A DNA stretch of 64,000 nucleotides from Branchiostoma belcheri. Taxonomy: Eukaryota; Chordata; Leptocardii; Amphioxiformes; Branchiostomatidae. The first letter of the stretch is position 1; each line of letters starts with the position of its first letter. Where the stretch lies: assembly GCF_001625305.1 (NCBI RefSeq), contig NW_017803909.1:3189557-3253556 (forward strand). The letters are read 5' to 3'. The notes beneath the pieces were generated by a model. That model worked only from the letters and a program-made list of their open reading frames with translations, did not search any database and had not been told where the DNA came from. Shown here in pieces: positions 13,301 to 26,150 of this stretch. Made by a program: the position numbers and the translations under genes.

Positions 13301-16300
13301 TAAAATAAAGCAAACCGATATATCATTTCCTGTAAGTGACGCGACCCAGACAAGTGTAAAAGTTAAACTTGACTTCTGTATACGCACGAATAAAGCACAT
13401 ATATTCACAGCCATTAATTGTGGCATTGTGGAATGGAAGCCTTTCAGGCAATCTCCTAACGCTAACGACAGGCAGAAAATGGCCTTTTATCGCAGCCACC
13501 AAAAGGTCGCGGGATCAATGTACGTAATAATGACGGCCGCAGAGAGCCGGGCGCACCGCCTACAAAAGGCTGGAATTGTCGGTTGGACCTGACGTGCAGG
13601 GCCGACAATAAAACTTAACACAAGCAGACAGGTCATGGTATGATTTGCAGTTCTAGTTTGACAGCCCAGGGCGCGATTCTAGCAATCTTAGATCGGCACA
13701 AAGTTGATGAATATGCGATCAGCAGCGGCATATACTAGTATATATCTCGGTCCACGTACTTACCTGCACGGTTTGTATCTGCCCATGCAAACTACATGCA
13801 CTTCAATAAACGTACTTCCATGTTAGCTGGCTATAATTTAGTACAGGAAGAACATAAAAGGTCCTCCTGGGAATTATTGACGTTATCGTTAATTCGATTC
13901 AAGATCAATTCATGGAAGTATTGTTCTCAATACAGGGGAAACACTGTCTGTGCCTAATGGTAGCAGAAACCGCCTCGCTATTTTGCGGCTCTGGAACACA
14001 TATGCCAAGACCGGCCTGCGCTCGATAACTTCATCAAACGTACGCCTTTTCCCGGTCGACTGAATATGGAAAGTAAAATCGCTTTATTTTCCCACGTGGC
14101 CAGGTCCCAGTTGCTTTGTTGCGAGGTTATTCGGTGCTCCAATATCTAAATAAGAGACTGCAGGAGACCAGAGGTCGTTCTCATCAAGGCTGTCAATGGC
14201 AAGGCCGCGGTTCAACCGCCAAATTATGCGGCGTGCAGCTGATTGCGTCCCCAATGGCAAGGTAGGGGTTCTCCCGATACAGCCCGGTAAACATGACTGT
14301 GTCCGAAAAAAATCATCCTATAAGATCAAACCTAATAAACTGGCAGAATCATTGGCGGTATTCTTGGAAATGGTACATGGAGTAACGACGTAAAAATTAA
14401 TTTTCGTGTATATTTTATGGAAGCATGCAAAATACTATAGGAAAGTAAGTTATGATTGCAGCATGTAGAATTTGCCAGAAGGGCCGGACGCTATGGTCCC
14501 ATGGGCACAGGTTCATCGCGTTTCTACCGACAGCAAAATTGCGTTGTGCGGAGTGATTTTCCTACTTGGGGCTGAGAAAAGAAATAGGAATATTTCGTTA
14601 GGTTCAACATGATTTGCTACACGGCGGTTTTGACTGTGTATTGATTAGGAAACGTGTCATAAACCTTGGGACAATGTTTCCATTGGTGATTATCGCGATA
14701 AGTGGATATTGTATGTTATCCAAACTTGAAGTAATGAATTTACAAAGCTGCTGGAAAATCCTAGCCGTTATACGCTTGTGTGACCTGGATGGTCGGGCAC
14801 AAGCAGAGATCGTTTGGGGCGCATCGGACCCGAAACACGGCGTGAAAAGACATTGTTGCCGTAGTAAACACATCTCCACTTCCCCCCAAACAATACCGCC
14901 ACCAAGCCGGGACCGGCCGGGCGTTTTGTGGACATGGTAGGGGCAGTAGCCTAATTCTGTCATTTCCCAAGACGATGTTTTCCTCGTCAATAACGAATCT
15001 CCCAAATGTACATGCCCCTTTCAACCCCCTTGTCCAGGGGCAAGATGCCTGTACATTTGTCTTTCTGTGAGGCGGCGTGGAGCAAGTGTTAGCAGTAACC
15101 CGACACGGCACTTGCAGGTGGAAGCACACAGTTAGGCAAGTGCCGAATCCCGCCACAAAATATCAGATCTAACCATATTACCGCGGCATGATAATACTGG
15201 TAGAAACACAGAATTGGGTTATCAAAACTGTAGATCACAGATCAGGTTGTCGGTAATTTCGGGTGTGTGTCTCAGTGTTCGTCGGGGAGGGCGCCGTAAC
15301 AGCACACCCAGGGGTTACATTAACGCATAAACGATACTTTTCTGCTTCAGAAGAATACAATGCTGAGCGACAAGCCAACGGAAATACAGTACAACTTCAG
15401 TTCCAGGCGAGAAGTCTACGGCGTATAGAGTTTTCCCCCGCCCATTGTACCGATAGATTATCTGACACGCACCTGACTAGACCTACACTACACAAAACCT
15501 TCCCCGCAACATCGCACAACAAAACACCAGGCACACAAGCCATTGCTTCTCAAAAATGGATTTATTTGTAGGTTTTTTGTTTTCCAAAACTGGAGCGAAA
15601 GTGGTGAGTTTACAGAGGATGTTAAGACGACACAACACAACATGTTATCCCCTGTGGTCCAACTCATACCAAACAAACTCCTTCATGTAACACTGTAGAT
15701 GCTAAAAACACAGGGTCGTCTGCTTTTGGGCAAACCGCCCAACAACAGGCATCTAGAATTACTACAAAAACCGTACCTAGAGAAAATCACAGAGTATTCC
15801 TCTTTTTTCTTGCACACTCTTGTCTTCAAATAACAAATACGCACACAAAATCGACTGAAAAAGTAAGAAGACAAGTCCGCCCACTTCACTACCTGTTCAG
15901 TGAAAGCGGACATTCACACAATATGGCGCGAAATTATGTACAGGTGGTTCTCTCATAGAAAATATACAAAGTGCAGCATATTCAGACATAGTCTTTGGCA
16001 GAAATCTGGCTTCAATTTCTGGGAACGGTCATTTCAAGCCCTTACAAAATACACAGATGTAATCGCCCTCGTGAATTCACTAATAGTCGCTGTTCAGACT
16101 GTTTCTCTCTCTTTTAGCAGCATTTCTACTATATTTGCATAACACCAGGATTCGCATTAAGACTCCACAAAATCTTGACATGTCGTTAAATACTGTACCA
16201 TCGACATCGAGAGACATTTGATGGAATGATTAGTGCATTGGTCGTGTCTTAAGTTAAAAGGAAATACATTATCGAATGCCAAAATATCTAATGAGAAAAT

Positions 16301-17430
16301 GGAATTACATTTCCATTTGATGACAAGTGTCTGAGACGCAGTAAGACTCAATTATGCCCAAGACGCCCTCATGTCTGGAGAAATAAATATACAGATATAC
16401 TTATCACATGGAAGCAGAGATATGATGGATCTGTGATACGATGATGATCTGTCTTTTGTTTGTCTGAAAGCGTTGTAAAACGACTTATCTCCCCTCCCAT
16501 ATACCAGGAGCCGGGCGAAGACACGACACCAGGGTGCGGTACTTGAGCACACGGGTTCGATCCCCACCGGCGCTATCTTGAAGACAGATTGGTGAGCGCT
16601 ACGGCGGCGTCAAACTCTCGGGGCTGAGACTGGTCCTCTGGTGGATTACACCTGAGATGGAAAAAAATAAACAAAAGTATAAACACAAATCCAAGGTGCT
16701 GTCAACATAACAGATATGATCCAGGGTAGCTGACAAATCCGTGTTGCGATTACCTTTGCATAAGTTCACTCACACAACCATATTCAGTCTCTTACGACTG
16801 GTATGTTCAGCTGAGTCTTTCTTTCATTAATATGTATACGTAGCTATCATTTGTAGATATGTATGATTTGTTATGGAGAAACAATGTATAGACAATGATT
16901 TAAACGTAAGAGTTTACTACTTGCGTCTACTTGTAATATTGATGTAAATATGATGGTGGCGAGGGCAACAGAAAAGCAGACAAATGGGAAAATAAAAAGC
17001 GAAAAAAAAGGAAAGCAATAAGAAAGTTACAGAAGAAAACCTTCCTGATTACACATTATTCCCGTGTTTTAGTCCGTACCAACGAAGAGTACCCGTCAAT
17101 CCACGCACACCACTCTGTCCCGGATGTCATAACTCAAACAATCATTATTGATGACGTGTGATTATAAATCAATTAGGCGCGTAAGTAAATGTAAGCGGGC
17201 ACATGAGTGAGCCCTGCCCGGCCCCTGTAACCCCGGGCCCGGCGAGAACACACCACACTCCCGCTACTCCTGATTTATAACGTTTTATCCTTCTTCTGAG
17301 ATGAGTTAGGAATCTGAAGGTGGCCGGAAGGGTTTTAGAAGTCACCTTGGGATATTTATCGTAAATCTCAACTTCGAAGAACCAGCATTTCAAGGGTGAA
17401 ACCTTGAATATGTTCTTACTGCTACCAACA
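7359..17430. other. Intergenic region downstream of Irx
   Basis: No gene could be built. GC-rich patches (9.3-9.5, 10.6-11.1, 11.8-12.1, 13.1-13.25 kb) give overlapping open frames on both strands, which argues against coding. Segments at 8.46-8.67, 9.45-9.55, 13.4-13.6 and 14.0-14.3 kb have ordered, enhancer-like sequence, but there is no decisive evidence. Confidence 0.5.
16490..16580 (+). repeat. tRNA-like relic or SINE head
   Basis: GGGTTCGATCCCC at about 16,554-16,566 is a strong tRNA B-box (T-loop) match and is followed by ACCGGCGCT. No convincing A-box or cloverleaf could be drawn, so a tRNA-derived SINE remnant is likelier than a working tRNA. Confidence 0.35.
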
Positions 17431-17582
17431 TTTATTACATTTAATTATCTTCCTTCACTTGATAAATAACATCTATATTCCCGTATGGTTATATACGACT
17501 CAGCAAGGTTCCTTTTAAAAGGGGCATTTGAGTATTTTTTTTTATTCCAACTCTAGATTTATAAATGCTTTTGACTTTTATT
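17431..17582 (-). other. Candidate poly(A) signals for Irx
   Basis: On the minus strand AATAAA occurs at 17577-17582, 17541-17546 and 17431-17436, about 210, 245 and 355 bp past the proposed Irx stop. Any could set the 3' end of the mRNA. Confidence 0.4.
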
Positions 17583-17789
17583 CAACACACCTACTGTTTA
17601 TAAAGCACCGCTGTGTCTAATGCATTACCATACAACACAAAATCAGCAATGATACGGAATGAAAAGGAGGACTTTAAAAGGCAAAAATTTACGAGAGAAA
17701 AATAAAAGAAAGACAGGCTTGAAGAGGTAACTCATAGCAGGGACGACAACTGATATTGAGAGAAGATAATGAAATTCAATGTACCTCGC

Positions 17790-17875
17790 TTACCTCTTTT
17801 GTACCGGTTTGAAAGCGGTTGGATGGCCCTCGCTGTAGGGGCCTTCTCGGTATCTAGGGTTTGTTGGATTTGACA
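17790..17875 (-). CDS. Irx: Irx terminal coding exon (proposed)
   Basis: 86 nt after a strong polypyrimidine tract and TACAG acceptor. Joined in phase 1 to exon 5 it encodes 27 further residues ending [10 protein letters not shown], then TAA. That end resembles the SPFQPVR segment near the end of vertebrate Irx1. The stop codon lies inside a donor-like AGGTAAGC. Support is the acceptor, the phase match, the open frame and the weak tail similarity, so this is inferred rather than certain. Confidence 0.7.
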
Positions 17876-20800
17876 CTGTACAAACGTAAGAGAAAAAAAT
17901 AAAGATACAATAATACTACTATGGATACACGAAGTTATTTCATAATCTGAAACTGTTTATGGGTACGTTTCGCAGCTTTAACTGATAAAAATTGAAGCAG
18001 AGTTTATTTAATGCATGATTGTAGTCACGGTTTATTACTACGCCTATTTACTATAGCGGGGATGTTTGCGTACCAGATTTGCCTGGACATTGTTGGAAGT
18101 TAACAAAAGTGACGCTTTAACGTTACACTTACAGCGACCTATAACCTTTTTATATATCAGTTGTGTGCTCTTTTAGTGGGGCATTACTAGCAGGGCATGA
18201 ATGCTCATATGACCCGTGTAGTTCTACCTTGTCAACCCATGTTCAAAAAGGAATAATTTTCGTCATTCATCCGTCCGGTATCATATTGTTGTTGACGCAT
18301 TTATCGTCTTAATTATGAAAACAAACAAGATCGGCAGCGGTACAATGAATAGAAAGGGTGATACAATATGAGTAGTAACAAAAACAGAGCATTATTTACA
18401 GACGCTATTATATGTGATGGTAACCCGGATTCTTATTTTTGTGCAATAACAAAGATATCTATGTCGATAACGAATGTAACACTTGATACCGATGTTTGAG
18501 CTTTGATTTCTGTTCTCTTTTTTCTTGTTTCTGTTTGCGGCAGTATGCACAGCTCGCTATCGGTTATCAGTCACGATTTAGTCCATATTGCGAAAAAATC
18601 GAAATCTTGAAAGTGATATACTAAAATTGCGTAAAATCATAGATAGAAGATAACGTATAAGGATGGCTAAACTGTGGTGAGACAAAGTACAATGTTGCTG
18701 TTACGATTGCTGTATATGACCCACCTTCGTTTGTACCGGGTGAGTGTGTCCTGGCTACTCCGGGGAAGGCGTGCTCTCTCCCGAGGAAGGCATGTACTCC
18801 TGTCGGTGCCGTGGCGGAGAGAGTCCTGACGGGAAGTCCCGCTAAGGATACGCCTGTCGGTAACTGTCCCGAGCTAAATACGGAGGTAGCGGCTCCTGGC
18901 GCCGAGGAAGACATGGCGTGAGTCCGAATGGGCTGGGAAAAACCGTTCACCCAGTGGCGGAGGTTAGCTACAGAGTCGAAGGGCCTGTGCCCGGGGAATT
19001 GTCCAGGTAAGGTCGGGATAGCTCCGGTAGGAAGGGACCGCGGAGGATCCGATCTCAACCCCGGGCTACTGCTGGTCGCCGTGTCGGCTAAGGACCAGAT
19101 CTTTGGCTTGTTTTCGGAAGGAATCGGCGGGACCGGTACAGAGTTCGCGGCCGGACTGGGCTCGGGACTGGCCGGTCTCGGTGCAGCACTAATAGATCCC
19201 AGGGAATCAGCGGGGCTGGAGGACTGAGGCGGCGGCCGATAGTCCGATACTGACCCGCTGGTGTTGTCTTCCTGTCGGCTTTCCTCGCAAGGATTTCCCA
19301 CATCCAACTCCTTATTGTCTCTGTCTCCATCCAGCCCTGTAACAGATGGCAAGAAGCGGGAAGATGTATGAGTAGAGCTCAGTCAAACGGAGTAAATGTT
19401 GGAGGGATCAAGATCGCCTAAAATATTTACAGTGGCTCAGGATTAGGCGAAACCCATACCCAGAGCTAGGTCACGTAAATCGCTATCTTCTTAATCCAGT
19501 CGAGATCGACCCGTTTGTACAAGGGATATATGTGTATATAAATGTGTTTATATATAAGACGAGGTCTTACCTCTCTCATCCTCCTGATTTCTGTCTTCTC
19601 CGCCTTCTCTCCCCTCCTCGTCTTCATTCTCGTTCTCACTGTCGCTCCCGTCTTCCCTCCTCTCGTCCCCACTCTTATTCCTCGGCGACCAGGTCATTTT
19701 GTTCTCCTTCTTGAGTCTCCTCCTGGCGTTCGCGAACCATGTGGACACCTGAGTTAGAGTCATTTTGGTGATGATTGCGAGCATGATCTTCTCGCCCTTG
19801 GTGGGGTACGGGTTCTTCTTGTGCTCATTGAGCCAGGCCTTGAGGGTACTGGTGGCGTCTCTGGTGGCGTTTTTCCGAGGCGTTCCATCCATCGGACCAT
19901 AACTGAAAGATAAGGAAAACGCATACTTGAATACAGTATACAGGACACGGAAAACTAATAAACTAAAAAAGCAAACAAACATGTAATTACACAGAACACA
20001 ACATACGCTTGGTTGAACGTCAGCTTTCGCTACAGCCGGTTTCAACCACCTGTATGATAATTCCCTACACTGAAGTCAAGCGTTACACATCATAGGAAAG
20101 GCATATGGTTACACAGCTTCTAAGGTCTACTGTATGGAGTTAGAGTAAGATTTTAGGGAAGGTGAAGAGATGAGAAGAGATCTTACCCGCCGTAAGGATG
20201 GTACTGTGCGCCGGCGGCTAACGTGGCCGGGTCGTACGGGTAGTAGGCGGTGGGCTGCTGGAGACCTGCCGACGGGTCGTACGGGTTCGCCTGGGAAGGG
20301 ATTTCAGAGGAAAAATTGGTCAATCCAAATTCACGCATAACATTTTATACAGGAAATTTATTTCTGTCTCACAGCTTGAAATAAAATCATATGTGAAGCA
20401 TAGAAGAATGAATCAAGTACAGATTGGGACAAAGTAGGACTAGGAGATTCCACCTATGCTGGAGCGGTTTTCTTGTAGAAGCAGTGCTGTATATGTCTAT
20501 CATCAGCTTCTGCACCAAAATCACGTATATTTAAGTGGCTACATAAAGTGTACATAAAAGGTTGGAATTTACGTACGGAAGCCATTAGTGACAGGTGACA
20601 GGCCGGGGGCCATAATGCATACTCACCAACGGGGAATAGAAGGCCGACGGGTCGGCACCGAAGGAGGCGATGTAGCCCTGTCCGGCGTACGGCGAGCCGT
20701 ACACGCTGCTGAGGGACATCTCACCGACCCGTGGCGGCACCAGCCCGGCCACCCTGCCCTCGTACTGACAGGAGCACACGGCCTGGCCGGTGTGCGGGTC

Positions 20801-21099
20801 CGACATGATGGGCCGCCCGGCCTCGCAGCACGACGCGGCGTGGCTGGACATGAGCAACTGCCGTGGAGAGAGAACACAACAAAGAGTGAGTCGGGCCCGG
20901 CTTCCTCGGGTCAGGCGATGCAAATGAGCAGCAAAAATCGAAATGAGGAGGTGGTCTTATAGGTACGAGCTTGCAGGGGTCGATGGGCAAGCCAAGGAAA
21001 GTGGACGAAGGTTAAACTCCATCGCCACATCACTTCGGCGTTAGTCCAACTTACCTGAGAAGACGACGGTAAAGAGTATCCAAAGTGTGGGTAGGACAT
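17790..21099 (-). CDS. Irx: Iroquois-class (TALE) homeobox transcription factor, six coding exons
   Basis: Coding exons in transcript order: 21099-21055, 20857-20627, 20290-20187, 19902-19571, 19336-18725, 17875-17790. All junctions are GT/AG and phases agree (0, 0, 2, 1, 1), giving 1,410 nt and 469 residues. The first exon begins MSYPHFGYS, typical of Irx. A CCE motif follows, then Tyr/Pro-rich sequence. The TALE homeodomain spans about residues 137-199, with the PYP three-residue loop insertion and WFANARRR in helix 3. An acidic Asp/Glu/Ser tract follows (about 211-238). [10 protein letters not shown] motif lies at about 314-322, as in other Irx proteins, and an Arg-His-Trp-Val-Asn segment near 362-371 may be a diverged Iro box. 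Irx proteins are nuclear DNA-binding patterning regulators; that role is family knowledge. I cannot say which of the lancelet Irx paralogues this is. The amino end is closest in style to vertebrate Irx4. Confidence 0.95.
18725..19336 (-). CDS. Irx: Irx coding exon 5
   Basis: 612 nt, acceptor TTACAG, phase 1 at both ends. It encodes a Ser/Pro-rich carboxyl region with [13 protein letters not shown], a recognised Irx-family motif, and a Trp-containing segment near codon 130. The proposed donor is GAAG before GTGGGT at 18724-18723. If it is not used, the frame runs on for 34 residues to a TAG at 18621-18623. Confidence 0.85.
19571..19902 (-). CDS. Irx: Irx coding exon 4, TALE homeodomain
   Basis: 332 nt, acceptor TTTCAG, donor GTAAGA, phase 2 in and phase 1 out. 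It carries the whole homeodomain, from RKNATRD through [16 protein letters not shown] and [17 protein letters not shown]. Position 50 is alanine, as in the Irx class. It ends in a highly acidic segment ([11 protein letters not shown] and following). This exon alone identifies the family. Confidence 0.98.
20187..20290 (-). CDS. Irx: Irx coding exon 3
   Basis: 104 nt, acceptor CCCAG, donor GTAAGA, phase 0 in and phase 2 out. It encodes a Pro/Tyr-rich stretch (ANPYDPSAG, then AYYPYDPA and YHPYG), the usual linker just before the Irx homeodomain. It is too short to appear as a stand-alone open frame. Confidence 0.88.
20627..20857 (-). CDS. Irx: Irx coding exon 2
   Basis: 77 codons, phase 0 at both ends, acceptor GGCAG and donor GTGAGT. 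It continues Irx homology with LLMSS...SCCEAG, then Tyr/Gly/Ser-rich sequence ending AFYSPL, which parallels the AFYS segment of vertebrate Irx4. The region is GC-rich, so both strands carry long chance frames. Confidence 0.88.
21055..21099 (-). CDS. Irx: Irx coding exon 1
   Basis: Encodes the 15 residues [15 protein letters not shown], the conserved Irx amino end. The ATG at 21097-21099 has G at -3. The exon ends CAG before GTAAGT, phase 0. The 5' UTR and transcription start were not located. Confidence 0.9.
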
Positions 21100-22319
21100 C
21101 CCGACAGGCTTCCACACAATCCTTTACACGTTAACACAAGCTATTGTCTCAGTATACAGTCTTAAACTCCCATAGCAGGACACTGCGGAAATGTCTCTTT
21201 AAAACAGAAAACTTAGTGAGGTGGTAGCTTGGCACGGTAGCCGGGGTGTCGGTACACGATCCACACCTCACGGCGAGATAAGTCGAACTGATGCCTATCA
21301 ACCCGAGAAGGCTGCAAAATACGCGCAGCGCGCCGGTGTTGATTTACAATGTAAACGATCGCTGTCGGTGCTCCTCACCACTCACCACCCACGGGCGTCC
21401 CGAGCCTGGGGGTAGGGGAGAGAAGGGACCAGGGGCTGGTGCTTGGGAGACACGTCTCTCAGTGCGCGCGTCCGACAGCCAGTCACCACTGTGGCTACAG
21501 TTTACGTCCTGTGTTCTGTGAAGCAACATTACCTGTCACGGACCCGCACACACGCCTGACATGACAACTCGCTACCATCACCTTCCGCTGTCAATAAAAA
21601 CACACAACACGTCCAACGCCGATCCAATGAAGAAAAGTTGTACAGATCGTTACTACATCCCTCCGCCACTGCTAAAATTGGTTTTCAGCCAAACCCTATA
21701 CCTGTAATACCTGTAAAGTTCACATTTTCAAGTGGGGAACCGACCCCAAGTTCGATACAACGCGACAAAGAAGAAGCTGCAGTATTCTATTGCTTCGCAC
21801 GATGTCACTGCTAACAAGGTGGTTGTTTTCAGCTAGAAAACGCATTCCCTACATACATTTGTGCCCATTTGTCGTCCGCTTTCGTCTTCTATGATTTATG
21901 ATTTTTAACGTGTACCACTTCACCATCTAGAGGAGATTTCTTAAAGCGACGGTATGTTTTTAATTCATGCTGTTCAATTGATCAAGGAGCGACGCCCAAA
22001 CTCAGTGTAAACCCCTCGAGAACCACGTATGTGTAGATAGCCAAAGCATCTGGAATACAACCCGATAAACGTTTATGAACGACTGATAAAACGTTCCTGA
22101 AAAACATATTCGTGTTTACAAGAATCTGTCTATGGTTACTGGAAGCGATATCATCGTTGGGCTGTAGTCCAGTCCAACTCATTATCACCCACTTGCGAAC
22201 TAATAAGGTTTCGTCTGTCACGCCTCCCACAATTCATACAAATTAGGACAAACAAAATCATCCCCTTCGACTTGAAATGCTGCAGTCTTTAAATGTAATT
22301 ATCACCCTTTGTTGTTGCT
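21100..22319. promoter_or_regulatory. Irx upstream region, promoter and 5' UTR expected
   Basis: Immediately upstream of the Irx ATG on the minus strand. No TATA box or clear initiator could be assigned. The promoter is inferred from position only. Confidence 0.4.
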
Positions 22320-22560
22320 AAGTAGTGTCTATTCAGGAGATGACAGCTTTGATCAATCGGCAGGCCCAACCTGTAGGGAGATGAGAGCCTTTTTTCTGCG
22401 ATGTCCTCGGGGATTGGGAGTTTTTATTTAGCCTTTTCCCCCTTTGTCTGGCTGTCGGTAGTATTGATGAGCTTATAGGTTGGTTTCCTGGAGGGAGGCC
22501 TGGCGCCTTTCCGCCGCTTGGGGGCGCGCATATCTAAAACATGCCAATCATTGGGTCGTT
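22320..22560. promoter_or_regulatory. Candidate proximal Irx regulatory element
   Basis: About 1.2 kb upstream of the Irx ATG. GATGACAGCTTTGATCAATC at 22339-22358 packs a TALE-type TGACAG, a TCF-type CTTTGATC and a TGATCAAT (PBX-HOX-like core). T-rich and GC-rich stretches follow. No cross-species comparison was possible. Confidence 0.3.
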
Positions 22561-25500
22561 ACTAGTTGTCTGGTAGATAGACAGGGGCTCGGCCAGTACG
22601 TTTGGTCAACATCGTGGCTTATAACGATGAATAGCCAGTGACCATTGGCAAGTACAAACCAAACGTTTCAAATAAACGACTTGTGGCCTTGGAAATGAAA
22701 TATACCTATTTCAATGTGAGCGATGGTCTAATGGTCATCAGATACAATGACAATGATGCTTATGGTTTGTTATGAGGCTTGAAATGTCTCTCTCAGGATC
22801 CTATGGCCCGCCTGACGACATAGGATGGGAGAGGATACAAGTTCATCCCCATAGGAACGCTTCAACCAGCAGCGCCTCTAGCGATTAACACGAACATGAC
22901 TCCTTGTACATTACCTTGTGTCCACACCCCAAGGTAGACAATGCAGTACATCCCAGCTGACGTTTGTGCCCTTACATATCGACAATATCACATGCAGACA
23001 CATATTATAGGACTTGTCATACATGTGATCATGAGTGCCTGACACTACAGGTCGCCATATTGATCCGTGTATTATATTGTAGTGTCATGTTTGATTCAGT
23101 GGTGCTGGAATATCGAGCCGTGAATATAATATTTCGTTATGACAAGCGAATCCGTGATTCGTATGTAAAACGCGGTCACAAGAGCTAGGTATAAGTTAAG
23201 TTAATTCTAAGTTTCTAACAATAAGTTAGAATTTAGTGTTTAGTAGCTAGAGTAGTCACACACTATATTGCTACCTATCCTGTTGTCCATCCTTTATTTT
23301 CATTAATTACGCGTTCTATATGTATGTTAATAAGTTTCTATATACATGTAACATCTTCTGTATGCATTTAGCCCTAGGCCTATGGGCATGAACATGCGAA
23401 TAAAAATGCCTATTAACATACGAAAAAAGATTTTTATTAATCGAAATATAACTGATGCTCGTATATAGTTTGAACTTCACTGGTGAAGCATAATCTGTCT
23501 AAGTTGACATCTATTTGTGACTCTATAGCTGAGACAAACAATAAAGAAACAAAGGAAAACAAACATCTGTAATCGCTGCACCGATGTTTCAGCACCAGGG
23601 ACAGGTCCCTATGTGTCACTCACAGTGTTATTCTGCAGAGCGCGGACACAGGACGTTCTTTCAGATAACTTCAACACAGCCTAAACTGTGCTGGTCCTTG
23701 TAAAGCACTTAGTTTGGAAAAAAGTGTAGTTATATGGTTTTCTAAAGATAATCACTGACGTTGTCGCTTCGTTTGACAGGACATATACTAGTAACAACAT
23801 CAGATTCACGTTATGCAATACATCAACTGGCCATTTAGTTAGGTAACATATCATAGTTAAAGTTTGAGTATGTGAATGCTTCAGACCTGCTTTGAAAAAT
23901 ATAGCCAAAGGAAAACCAAGTTCAGAAACATAGAAAACAGTCACATCATTGCACGTGACTTTCAAACTAAACTTTTCCAGCAGGCTATAGCTAACGCGTA
24001 CTGAAAATTTCATCGTTCCAATCGCCACAGTATCGGACTCTCAGCTAATGTAATTTCACACTCGTGTCAAAGGTCAATAGATTTTGTGACTTTCCAGTAG
24101 GATTTATTGCCCAAGAATACAAGGTGTTATCGGAAATAAATACCGGATTACACAAGTAATGAGGCTGAAAATGAATATCTGGTTACTTCAACAAATTACT
24201 GTGGCCGGAGGGTCGTCCGTCATGTGCAGTTGGTTGGTTTTACTATTTCTCTCGGGAGTTGACATATTGGCTGTGTGGCGAGCAGAATTCCACTCGGGAC
24301 TTCCGATTATTTCTACATGTCAAAACTCGGCTCGCTTTTAGGTAGAAAACTTCGTGTGTATGGATTTTATCATTCATCATATTTCTTGTATGGTAGCATC
24401 TGGTGTGTTGGTCAACTATTCAGAAGGTCTGTCTGTTTTTTATTTTTTTAGAGGGACTAGTGGAACGGTTGGAATGAAGAGGGAAGTCCGGACTCCGCTC
24501 ACAAAGTATACAGTAACAAATTTAAAAGTTGCTACATTGTATTTTTATTACCATAAAGAAAGTTTGTCGGTTTTTGTTTGGGAACATATCAACTCAAGAA
24601 GTCATAAATGATACTTTTTTGTTTCAGTTTCAGTTGCCCCGCAAGTTTCCCTGTCGAATTACGAAGACCAATCCCTCAGGTATGTGGTTGTTTCACCCGT
24701 TCAACTATTTATGACTCAGATGAATGGGACTGGATTAATCCTTGTTCCGTATGTTAACATCAATACCATTGTTTATGATAATTAATTTTTCTCGGATCTG
24801 GTATCGTCAGTCTCTCCTATAACACATTTATCTGTGTGAATGTTTGTCATATTTGTTATAACTGCATTCCTTTTACAGAAGTGGACATGACAAGGGGTTA
24901 GTAGAGAAGAGGCCTACAGCAGAATTATCATGCATTTTACATACCCACAGTAGCCCTGCCATACAGCCCTTTTAACCTAATGAAAGTTTTACTGAACAAA
25001 GGATTGGCTTGCTGGCAATTAGTATGGTAGGGCAAACATGTGTCCGACTATTATGTGTGGACACAGATATGTCTTCATTTGTCAGTGTCGAGAAGAAGGC
25101 GGCTTAATCAGGAACTTTCATCAAATAGCAATGCGGTCGGTTTGAAGGCGATCGATCAGAGTGTGGCGTTGTGTAGGTCGCGTACTTTTGTGGGTGCATG
25201 TGGCTTCATTTATCAGCTTTTAGTACTGTATACAGGACTAAAACACATGAAATTATGCAGACATAATAGATGAAATGCAAAATGTGATTTACGTATCCTT
25301 GTAAAATAGATAGGATCAAGCCCATGTACGTTTGAGTTTGAGCAATAAACAAATAAGACAAGTCGTAAAACACAACAATTATTGAGGGCTACCCTTTCCA
25401 TGAAAAAAGCTCCCCGAAACTCAGTGAATTTCTATTTCAAAGAGACCCTCCCCATAGTAACATTTGTGGAGTTAACGTTCCCTCCAATAAAACCTTTCTA

Positions 25501-25639
25501 ACATCTCCAAGTATTACCTTAAGGAAACAGGTAAAGAAGCTCTTGATGATTAGAATGCGTCATTACCCATCTAACAATACCATAAGACCGGATGAACGCA
25601 GTGTTTCACATTCTTCAAGCCAAGCAATCATTGGGAACA
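22561..25639. other. Non-coding interval upstream of Irx
   Basis: AT-rich, no exon recognised. The open frames at 23.68-24.03 kb and 24.35-24.61 kb match no family I know and have no splice or codon support. Confidence 0.5.
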
Positions 25640-26150
25640 AAATGAGCTAATTTTCCAGCAGGTTTCCCAGACGTAATGCATGTTTTAGTAGCTTTTTTCA
25701 TAAGATTGCCTGAGCTGACGTTCCGCTTGTGAGCAGAGGTTATTGATTGTAGTGATAATGTTTGCCCCAACCAAAGGTGCTGGTGGTCAGATAGCGCCGA
25801 TGCCCTGATGGTGACAGTGAAAAATTAAGCAGATAACCTATCAACACTGTTACAATCGGAGGATACACATTTGGCACCGATTGCCTTTGGATTAAAAGTT
25901 GGATCGAGGCATAATTTCCTGGCCGTAAATGGAAAAGTCGATGGACATTTGCCCTGCTCCTAGTCTGATATGGAAGGTGTGACCACCTTTTGTCCACAGG
26001 CCACAAAGGAAATTGATTGCCAAAATTACATTGGGCTGCAAGTCCAGATATTTGCTGATTACAAAGGCCGGGTGATATCTACATGCAGCCGTGGTCATAC
26101 GGACATGGCTGGACAACGGGAGATTATTAACCTTTCACATGTTGGACAGA
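25640..26150. promoter_or_regulatory. Duplicated conserved non-coding element 1, copy A
   Basis: About 510 bp that recurs at 44990-45512. The core 26052-26148 matches 45413-45509 at 96 of 97 positions. Weaker matches run leftward: AATTGATTG...AAAATTACA, a TGACAGTGA TALE-type site, a GATAAC..ATC pair, GGTG.TGGTGG.CAGATA and GAGCTAATTTTCCA. The element lies about 4.5-5 kb upstream of the Irx ATG. A developmental enhancer is the likeliest role (inference). Confidence 0.75.

Noticed and set aside
13107..13592. 161-codon open frame
   Set aside because: Overlaps a 124-codon frame on the other strand in a GC-rich patch. Basic, low-complexity translation with no known motif.
16490..16580. Functional tRNA gene
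   Set aside because: Only the B-box half is convincing; no acceptor stem or anticodon arm could be folded by eye.
19088..19330. Frames overlapping Irx exon 5 on both strands
   Set aside because: Shadows of the GC-rich Irx exon; the true frame is fixed by phase with the homeodomain exon.
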